Shown: positions 31,370-36,896 of the stretch, in pieces | Numbering within the stretch: the stretch's first letter is position 1 | How the letters are laid out: each line of letters begins with the position of its first letter | Assembly: GCA_910584235.1 (NCBI GenBank) | Contig: CAJTZD010000005.1 | Coordinates: 77,113 to 114,008, forward strand | Source of the DNA: an uncultured Acetatifactor sp. | GTDB taxonomy: Bacteria; Bacillota; Clostridia; Lachnospirales; Lachnospiraceae | Length of the DNA stretch: 36,896 bases | Direction of reading: 5' to 3' | Made by a program: the position numbers and the translations under genes | The notes under the pieces: generated by a model | The model's database searches: none | The model's input: the letters and a program-made list of their open reading frames with translations, nothing else | Told to the model about the DNA's origin: nothing

Positions 31370-32572
31370 TCAGATGACTTTCGCCTCCTCCAGCGCCCGG
31401 TACTCTTCCTCGGATTTTTGCAAAAACTCCACCAGAATCTTCCGATTATCCTCCCCCAAAGTGGGCGATGGCTTCCTGGTCACATTGGTCCTGGTGCCCA
31501 GGAGCTTTACCGGATTGCCGTTTAACACGATGTCCCCCATCACCGGGTGGGTGGTATGCACCAGCATTTCCCTGTCCCCGGCGATATGCCCGTCCTGAAA
31601 GATATCCTCCAGGTCGTAGATGGGGCCGGCGGGGATGCCCTCCTTTAACAGAATGTCCGTCACCTCCGCCACTGTCCTCTCCTTTGTCCACTCCTCAAAA
31701 TATTCCTTTAGAATCAGGTTGTTCTCCACCCGCAGGGGCACGGTAAGGAATCTTTCGTCCTTTACCAGCTCAGGTCTGCGGATAATGTTCTCGCAGAAAT
31801 GCTCATACAGCTTCTGGTTCCCGCAGCCAATGACCACATGTCCATCTTTCGCCTCGTAGGTGTCGTAGGGGGCTATGGCTTCGTAGGAATTGCCTCGGCG
31901 CTCCGGGACTTTGCCGGAGACGAAGTAGCGCTGTACAGCCTGCTCTAAGCTGGCCACCACACAGTCGGTGAGGGAGACATCCACCCTCTGCCCCTCCCCG
32001 GTGATATTCCGGGCATTCACCGCGGCCAGCACGCCTATGGTCAGGTTCAGCCCACCCAGGATATCTCCCATGGCATTGCCGGAGCGGGTAGGGGGATTGC
32101 CCTTTTGACCCGTGATGCTCATGAGGCCCCCCATAGCCTGGGCGATGATGTCGTAGCCGGGCCTGTCATGGTAGCGGCCGTAGCTGCCGAAGCCGCTGAC
32201 TGCCCCGTAGATCAGCCGGGGATTGAACTTTTTCAGTTCCTCATAGCCCAGCCCCATCCTGTCCATGACCCCGGGGCGGAAGTTCTCTATGAGGATGTCG
32301 GCCTTTTTCACCAGCTCCCGCAGGACATCCTTACCTGCCTCCTGCTTCATGTCCAGGGTCATGCCGTATTTATTCCGGTTCAGGTTGGAATAGTACAGGC
32401 TCTCGCCGTTTAGGTAGGGAGCGTAGGCCCTGGCATCGTCCCCTTTGCCGGGCCGTTCTATCTTAATGACGGTGGCGCCCAGGTCCGCCAGCATGGCCCC
32501 GCAGAAAGGGCCCGCAATCACGCGGCACAGGTCAAGCACCACCAGGTTCTCCAATGCTGCATGCTCTGCCAT
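31370..32572 (-). CDS. Class III CoA-transferase (CaiB/BaiF family)
   Basis: The 400-residue protein is a family III CoA-transferase. These move CoA from one acyl-CoA to another acid through an aspartyl-CoA intermediate. The N-terminal CoA-binding part is VVLDLCRVIAGPFCGAMLADLGATVIKIERPGKGD. The region IENFRPGVMDRMGLGYEELK follows. The catalytic aspartate is in SGNAMGDILGGL near residue 170. The C-terminal part PAGPIYDLEDIFQDGHIAGDREM is characteristic. I chose the start at 32572 (MAEHAALENLVVLDL); GGAG lies upstream. The partner acids are unknown. It sits in a set with AtuA, tautomerase and esterase genes, so it likely activates the acid freed by the esterase. Confidence 0.94.
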   Translation of the reverse strand: MAEHAALENLVVLDLCRVIAGPFCGAMLADLGATVIKIERPGKGDDARAYAPYLNGESLYYSNLNRNKYGMTLDMKQEAGKDVLRELVKKADILIENFRPGVMDRMGLGYEELKKFNPRLIYGAVSGFGSYGRYHDRPGYDIIAQAMGGLMSITGQKGNPPTRSGNAMGDILGGLNLTIGVLAAVNARNITGEGQRVDVSLTDCVVASLEQAVQRYFVSGKVPERRGNSYEAIAPYDTYEAKDGHVVIGCGNQKLYEHFCENIIRRPELVKDERFLTVPLRVENNLILKEYFEEWTKERTVAEVTDILLKEGIPAGPIYDLEDIFQDGHIAGDREMLVHTTHPVMGDIVLNGNPVKLLGTRTNVTRKPSPTLGEDNRKILVEFLQKSEEEYRALEEAKVI

Positions 32573-32645
32573 TTTTACGTCAACTCCTTGATTCTCTTTT
32601 TTGAAACCTGATATATTGTTATCAAGTATTCTGTCACTCACCGGT

Positions 32646-32744
32646 CTAAGCTTTCCGAAAGAATGCCGGTGCATATCTCAGCTCAGGCAAACCTGGCTCA
32701 AAGTCATCTCGCCCAAAGCCAATAAGCGCTTTTTCAGGCTGCAT
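32646..32744 (-). CDS. Possible 32-codon ORF between CoA-transferase and AtuA-like genes
   Basis: A frame MQPEKALIGFGRDDFEPGLP and then ELRYAPAFFRKA starts after AGAGG at a good distance. The amino-acid make-up looks coding. I do not recognise it. It may be a small operon protein or the leftover end of a deleted gene. The rest of the 225-base gap between the two flanking genes shows nothing else. Confidence 0.3.
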   Translation of the reverse strand: MQPEKALIGFGRDDFEPGLPELRYAPAFFRKA

Positions 32745-32797
32745 AAGGCCTCTGGCACCTTATTGCCATGGCAGCGCCTGTCCTGTGTGCCACAGAT

Positions 32798-33127
32798 TCA
32801 GCCCAGTTCGTCCTCGGCTACCTCTATTTTCATCCGCAGGAAAGCGCTGCCCATGGACTTGCCCAGGCTGTCCAGGCGCAGGGAGTGGGTGGCGCCGCCG
32901 CCTAAGGCATGCTTCATGACGAAATTGAAGCCCTGCAGGGAGGGTACGTCATAGCGGATGATCTCGCCCCTGACCATGTCGCCGAAATGGGCTTTCACCC
33001 GCTCTATGGTCACTTCTCTGGCGATGATGCCGTAATACTCCGGCTTCCTGGCAAAGACGCACACATTGCTGGTGTCACCCTTGTCCCCTGATCTGCCGTG
33101 GGCAATCTGATTCAGATATATCTGCAT
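32798..33127 (-). CDS. AtuA-like ferredoxin-fold domain protein
   Basis: The 109-residue protein matches the small domain that in AtuA proteins of pseudomonads is fused to the C-terminus and here is separate. It shows MQIYLNQIAHGRSGDKGDTSNVCVFAR, with the conserved HxRSGDKGD, and the helix LQGFNFVMKHALGGGATHSLRLDSLGKSMG. A split large and small subunit arrangement is common in Firmicutes. Its reaction is not established. The start follows AGGAGG. It lies 160 bases after the atuA-like gene and is expected to form a complex with that product. Confidence 0.9.
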   Translation of the reverse strand: MQIYLNQIAHGRSGDKGDTSNVCVFARKPEYYGIIAREVTIERVKAHFGDMVRGEIIRYDVPSLQGFNFVMKHALGGGATHSLRLDSLGKSMGSAFLRMKIEVAEDELG

Positions 33128-33287
33128 TTTCCTACATTCCTCCTCTTTTTTTCGAACATTCCTATTCCTTGATTCGGACAGTCAAAACTGTGATTTTCAG
33201 TTCCGCTCAAGTTCTTGCCGCCTAACCTCTGTACTGATCCGGATTCCAAACATGAGCTACTGCATCCAGAAGTGGAAATCCGGGACT

Positions 33288-34655
33288 TCAAAGCACTTCC
33301 AAAATATGGCTCTCCAGCTTCACCGCATCCCTGGGAATCAGGCAGGGCCACAGTCCCAACACTTCCTGTACCTTTGCCCTGCCGCCGAAGAAGCTTGCTC
33401 CCGGCGGACCGTTCAGCTGCAGAGGCGCAATCTCCGGAACCAGCTTATAGGCTTCTTCCTTGGTCAGAGTACGAATTGCTATGCGCAGCACCACCTCATT
33501 CAAATCTTTCAATTTCTCCGGATCCGTCTCCGCCACCCCAAGGTGCAGGGCATTTACGCCTATGTAATCGATTCGGACTTCCTCCGCGGCCAGATTTTTA
33601 CGCTTCATCTTCTTCATGATGATATCCGCGGCGTACTGCGCTTTCTCATAGGCATCCGGCCAGGCGAAGCTCAGCATCCCCGCCACCTTGTATCCGGCAT
33701 GATACCCCAAAGACAGCTTCAGCATATCGGGCCTGCGCCTGCCGCGGATATTCCCTACCCGCACACGGTTCTCCCCGATTTGGGTCAATGTGGCCTGGCT
33801 GATATCCACGTTCACGTCCGGCGTCAGGTAATTGGCCGGGTCGTGCACCTCGTAAAGGAATTGTTCCTTGCAGGACTGCTCACAGATGACGCCGCCGCAG
33901 TCCGGTGCTTTGGTGATGACAAAATTGTCCTTGCTGACCTCCGCGATGGGAAAGCCCAGTTCGTCCATCCGGGACACGTCCCGCCATCCGTAGTCATAGT
34001 TCCCGCCTGCTCCCTGGCCGCCGCATTCCAGCAGATGCCCTGCCATGATGCCCCTGGCCAGATTGTCCCAGTCGTCCGCCTCCCACCCCAACTCGTGCAT
34101 GCACGGGGCCAGGAACAGGGCGGAGTCCGTGGAGCGGCCGGTGATGACCATGTCCGCGCCCTGCCTTAAGCATTCCAAGGTGGGCTCGTGGCCGAAATAG
34201 ACATTGGCGTTGAAGACCTTGTCCTGAATGTCCCGAAAGTTTCCGGTATCGTCCATATTTTCAAAGGTGACTCCCTCTTTCAGAAGCGCGGGGATCCTGT
34301 CCGAAATCTCGTCCCCGGTGACATAGCCGATCTTCATGCCGGAAAGACCCTGCTCAGATGCCTGGGCCCCGAGGGCCTCCACCAGCCCCTCGATGTTCAT
34401 GCCCCCGGCGTTGGTCAGCACGCGGATGCCTTTCTCATAGGCCTCTTTCCCGCACTCTTTCATCAGCCCTAAAAAATCCCTGGCATACCCGGCCTTAGGG
34501 TTCTTGAGCTTCTGCCTGGCCAGGATGGACATAGTCAGCTCCGCCAGATAGTCGCAGGCCATATAGTTGATATCGCTGTTTCGTACCATGTGGATAGCGG
34601 CGTCGTTGCTGTCCCCCCAGAAGCCCTGTCCGCCTCCGATCATTACTTTTTCCAT
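33288..34655 (-). CDS. AtuA family protein (DUF1446, acyclic terpene utilisation A-like)
   Basis: The 455-residue protein is a DUF1446/AtuA family member. The start MEKVMIGGGQGFWGDSNDAA is typical, followed by DYLAELTMSILARQ, VLTNAGGMNIEGLVEAL, VTGDEISDRIPALL and the strongly conserved ADMVITGRSTDSALFLAPCMHELGW ... LLECGGQGAGGNY. AtuA is needed for citronellol and geraniol catabolism in Pseudomonas, but its reaction is not known. Here it lacks the C-terminal ferredoxin-fold domain, which the next gene supplies. It is the first gene after a near-consensus promoter and has a GGAG ribosome binding site. The absence of geranyl-CoA carboxylase genes argues against a terpene substrate. Confidence 0.92.
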   Translation of the reverse strand: MEKVMIGGGQGFWGDSNDAAIHMVRNSDINYMACDYLAELTMSILARQKLKNPKAGYARDFLGLMKECGKEAYEKGIRVLTNAGGMNIEGLVEALGAQASEQGLSGMKIGYVTGDEISDRIPALLKEGVTFENMDDTGNFRDIQDKVFNANVYFGHEPTLECLRQGADMVITGRSTDSALFLAPCMHELGWEADDWDNLARGIMAGHLLECGGQGAGGNYDYGWRDVSRMDELGFPIAEVSKDNFVITKAPDCGGVICEQSCKEQFLYEVHDPANYLTPDVNVDISQATLTQIGENRVRVGNIRGRRRPDMLKLSLGYHAGYKVAGMLSFAWPDAYEKAQYAADIIMKKMKRKNLAAEEVRIDYIGVNALHLGVAETDPEKLKDLNEVVLRIAIRTLTKEEAYKLVPEIAPLQLNGPPGASFFGGRAKVQEVLGLWPCLIPRDAVKLESHILEVL

Positions 34656-34757
34656 GGCATCTTCTCCCTCCTTCCGTTTCTTTCATGTTCCAATGGTTCC
34701 TCTGCGTTTCCATATTCATATTGGCTTTCTATACGGATTCCTCATTTTCCCATATCA

Positions 34758-34773
34758 AGTTTAACGTTTTAGT
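34758..34773. promoter_or_regulatory. Candidate LacI-type operator
   Basis: The imperfect palindrome AGTTTAACGTTTTAGT has a central AACGTT (34763-34768), the CG-centred form favoured by LacI-family regulators. It lies a few bases downstream of the expected transcription start of the atuA operon, a good place for repression, and next to a divergent LacI-family gene. Confidence 0.45.
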
Positions 34774-34783
34774 TTTCCGTTTC

Positions 34784-34811
34784 ATTATAATATTTTTGTT
34801 GTTTTTGTCAA
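34784..34811 (-). promoter_or_regulatory. Near-consensus promoter of the atuA operon
   Basis: On the minus strand a perfect TTGACA (plus 34806-34811), a 16-base spacer and a perfect TATAAT (plus 34784-34789) read into the atuA-like gene. Such a strong promoter would need a repressor to be controlled. Confidence 0.85.
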
Positions 34812-34879
34812 TTTCTTCATTTGTCCTCTCAGCTATCAAATAATATCCTTTTTGGTCAAACAGCCTTTTTCAGAGCTAT

Positions 34880-34925
34880 GGGGGCATTGTCCCCCCTTGA
34901 CCGGGAACGAATTTCATTGTAGCAT
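34880..34925 (+). promoter_or_regulatory. Possible promoter of the LacI-family gene with hairpin
   Basis: TTGACC (34897-34902), a 17-base spacer and TAGCAT (34920-34925) could drive the regulator. Just upstream GGGGG (34880-34884) and CCCCC (34891-34895) form an inverted repeat touching the -35. Confidence 0.4.
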
Positions 34926-35013
34926 AATAAGTGAAAACTCAATCGTTCATCCTGACTGTAACGCCAAAGAACAGCTCTTTCAAACACAGTGGGAAAGCAA
35001 GAGGAGTATCATC

Positions 35014-36063
35014 ATGGTCACAATCAAAGAAATCGCCAGGGAGGCAAACGTATCGCCCACCACTGTCTCTCTGATCCTGAACAATAAATCCAAGGAAAGG
35101 AAGATCTCCGCCCTGACAGAGCAAAGAGTGCTGCAGATTGCGGAGCGCATGGGGTATCTGCCCAATCTCCAGGCCGTGAGCCTGAAAAAGGGCGGCAGCC
35201 AGTTTTCCTACCGCATATTGGTGTTCTGGGTGGCGGACAGCAGGGCCCATACTATGCTGCGCTTCTTCCGGGGGATAGAAGCCACCATCGAGGAAGACAG
35301 TCTGCCTTTCGAGATACTGCTCCAGCCCTACAAGGCCGGAGCGCTTCAGGCTGCCATGAAGCAGGAGCTGCTGCTGTCCTGTCATGGCGTCCTGGTGTGC
35401 AACGCGGCGGAAGCGGATCTGGAATATTTGGATGCAAACCAATTCCCCCGCCCCATAATCCTTTACAACCGCTATTCCAAGAAATATTCCAACGTGGTCA
35501 TGGACGACCGCTCCATCGGCTCCATTCCCGGAGAAATCTTCGCCTCCCACGGCAAAAAGCATCCGGCGGTGATCACCACCCCGCCCACTTTCAGCGGCAT
35601 GAGCATCCGGCGGAACCTCTTCGCCTACACCTGCCGCTCCCGGGGTATGGACGAACCTGTGGTGTACTGCTGTCAGGCCACCGGCAGAAGCGGCTACGAA
35701 ACCACCTTACAGCTTTTGGAGGACCATCCGGAGACAGACTGCATCCTCTATATGCGGGAGGGGCTGGCTTTGGGGTCGCTGCGGGTCTTCTCAGAACTTC
35801 GGATTCCTTTCCCCGGGAGGCTGGAGTTCATCGCCATCGCGGATTCGGCCCAAGATTTCAGTGAAGTCTGCATCCCGGCCCTCTCGGTGGTGTATCTGCC
35901 TCTGGAGGCAGTGGCCTCGGAGTGTACCAGGATGATGTACCGCCAGATACATGCCGCCGGGTACAAAGTCACTTCCAAAGTGATACCCGTCACCTATATT
36001 CCCCGGGAAAGCTGTCCATCGTCTTCGCCATCTGCTCCCTGGACATGGGCATCTATTCGGTGA
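35014..36063 (+). CDS. LacI-family transcriptional regulator with altered C-terminal end
   Basis: The N-terminal helix-turn-helix (VTIKEIAREANVSPTTVSLILNNKSK) and hinge (RMGYLPNLQAVSLKKGG) are typical of LacI/GalR repressors. The periplasmic-binding-protein-like sensor domain runs from about residue 65 (RILVFWVADSRAHTMLRFFRGIE) to VTYIPRESC near 333. The final 16 residues (PSSSPSAPWTWASIR) look like read-through into unrelated DNA, so the native stop was lost at a rearrangement near 36005. The ligand-binding core appears whole. The start at 35014 is set by GAGGAG; the frame is open further upstream, but that part is promoter sequence. It is divergent from the atuA operon and likely controls it. 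The effector is unknown. Confidence 0.9.
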   Translation: MVTIKEIAREANVSPTTVSLILNNKSKERKISALTEQRVLQIAERMGYLPNLQAVSLKKGGSQFSYRILVFWVADSRAHTMLRFFRGIEATIEEDSLPFEILLQPYKAGALQAAMKQELLLSCHGVLVCNAAEADLEYLDANQFPRPIILYNRYSKKYSNVVMDDRSIGSIPGEIFASHGKKHPAVITTPPTFSGMSIRRNLFAYTCRSRGMDEPVVYCCQATGRSGYETTLQLLEDHPETDCILYMREGLALGSLRVFSELRIPFPGRLEFIAIADSAQDFSEVCIPALSVVYLPLEAVASECTRMMYRQIHAAGYKVTSKVIPVTYIPRESCPSSSPSAPWTWASIR

Positions 36064-36170
36064 TTCTTCTGAAGAAGCTGGACGCGGTGATTCTGGCCCT
36101 GATTGCGGGCACCTTTATAGAGATTGCCATAAAGCTGGAAAAAGGCAGCATTATCACACTAAATTTTTAG
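36006..36170 (+). pseudogene. C-terminal fragment of an unidentified membrane protein
   Basis: In another frame than the LacI gene, 54 codons read KLSIVFAICSLDMGIYSVILL, then KKLDAVILALIAGTFIEIAI and a short end before a stop at 36168. It has two hydrophobic segments and looks like the tail of an integral membrane protein. No start is present. It begins exactly where the LacI sequence stops looking native, so it marks a deletion or fusion junction. Confidence 0.55.
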
Positions 36171-36843
36171 TCTACTGCGAGAGCTGCTCCCCTTCCCTGG
36201 CAGACCGCTTCGTACTGGGAAAATGTCCCAGTGCGGGAAAGACGCCAGGGGCGACCAATGCGATGCCTGCGGCGCGGTGCCGGAGCCGGAGAGCCTGTTG
36301 GAGCCGGTCTGCGCCTCCTGCGGAAAGCCTGTAAGTTTCCGGAAAGCAAGGCATCTCTACATCGCCGTATCCCGGCTGGAAAGGCAGCTCCAGGCTCTGG
36401 TGGATGCCCCCCCGATTGGCGCAGGAACGCCATTGCCTTTACCAACAACTATATCCGGGACAGAGCTCTGACCAGGGATCTGGAGCGGGGGATTCCGGTT
36501 CCGAGAGCAGGGTATGAAAGCAAGACCATCTATATCTGGGCGGAAAACGTGCTGGGGTATCTCTCCGCCAGCAAAACCGCCGCCGAGGAAAGAGGCGCGG
36601 ATTTTTCCTGGCGGGAATTCGTCCACAGCCACAACGGAGAGCTGCTGGGAGGGTATGGAAATTTTGTGAACCGTTCCCTGGCGTTTATCACAAGATATTT
36701 GGACGGAATCGTGCCGGAGGGCACGGTTGACCCGGACATTGACAGGCAGACCCGGAGGCTGTATGCGTCCATGGACGGATTGATTGAAGCGGGGGCTTTC
36801 AAGGATGCCCTGGCACAGATATTTGATTTCGTCAGTACGGCAA
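36158..36843 (+). pseudogene. metG: Methionyl-tRNA synthetase-like pseudogene
   Basis: Pieces of a class I Met-tRNA synthetase are spread over two frames. First comes YCESCSPSLADRFVLGKC; after a one-base shift QCGKDARGDQCDACG, part of the zinc knuckles; after another shift in a run of C near 36407-36413 RDRALTRDLERGIPVP and IYIWAENVLGYLSASK. Then NGELLGGYGNFVNRSLAFI follows closely, so the part with the KMSKS loop is deleted (near 36590). The N-terminal HIGH region is absent. The anticodon-binding part breaks off at DALAQIFDFV, where hairpin sequence takes over. It cannot encode an active enzyme. Confidence 0.85.
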
Positions 36844-36846
36844 CTG

Positions 36847-36893
36847 AACCACTACCGGCTAAAGCCGGTAGGTTCGGTGAGCTGCTGAAGCAG
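36847..36893. other. Two consecutive hairpins at the right window edge
   Basis: CTACCGGCT-AA-AGCCGGTAG, extended by outer GAAC/GTTC pairs, is followed at once by GCTGCT-GA-AGCAGC. The first resembles the subterminal palindromes of IS200/IS605-type elements or REP sequences. It interrupts the metG pseudogene. The window ends before any transposase could be seen. Confidence 0.6.
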
Positions 36894-36896
36894 CCT

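Noticed and set aside
33252..34169. 305-codon plus-strand frame opposite the atuA-like gene
   Set aside because: Shadow of a gene with strong family motifs; no ribosome binding site.

Overview
The window looks like a chromosomal segment of a Gram-positive clostridial anaerobe, most likely a Lachnospiraceae-type gut bacterium. The signs are the order rho, rpmE, DUF1385 (YqhQ), prmC, prfA; a T-box leader in front of pheST; a DUF4364 regulator; strong AGGAGG-type ribosome binding sites; and moderately GC-rich DNA. No rRNA, tRNA, CRISPR array, prophage or intact transposase gene was found. Genus and species cannot be fixed by reading alone.

Positions 1-5500 are a minus-strand translation and transcription block: rho, rpmE, yqhQ, prmC, prfA. 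PrmC is the methyltransferase for the GGQ glutamine of the release factor encoded just after it. Rho carries a long Ala/Pro/Gln-rich disordered insert. Positions 5500-10500 hold malic enzyme and a DUF4364 protein (plus strand), facing rarA, a NYN/LOTUS-domain protein and a GNAT acetyltransferase (minus strand). Positions 10500-17300 are a minus-strand DNA-repair operon: a small zinc-ribbon-like protein, a VanZ-like membrane protein, sbcD, an AT-rich unknown small ORF, and an unusually long sbcC.

Positions 17300-24200 are patchier. They hold an alkyltransferase-like protein, a small coiled-coil protein, an AlkD-type repair protein, HelD and a PdxA-family dehydrogenase. Between them lie gene remnants (flavodoxin, GNAT, a frameshifted membrane ORF) and copies of a dispersed repeat that carries a promoter. 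Positions 24200-29200 hold a membrane-anchored hypothetical protein and the T-box-controlled pheS-pheT operon, which is split by a MITE-like insert of about 244 bp with terminal inverted repeats and a 7-bp target duplication.

Positions 29200-36070 are the most novel part. A minus-strand catabolic gene set encodes an AtuA/DUF1446 protein, an AtuA-like ferredoxin-fold protein, a class III CoA-transferase, a 4-oxalocrotonate-type tautomerase and a type-B carboxylesterase. A LacI-family regulator is transcribed divergently. A near-consensus promoter with an operator-like AACGTT site lies between them. Together this suggests an inducible pathway that hydrolyses an ester, activates the acid with CoA, and processes it by isomerisation and AtuA chemistry. 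The substrate is unknown. The right end is a scrapyard: a membrane-protein tail and a metG pseudogene fused after the regulator, ending in two hairpins that look like an insertion-element end.
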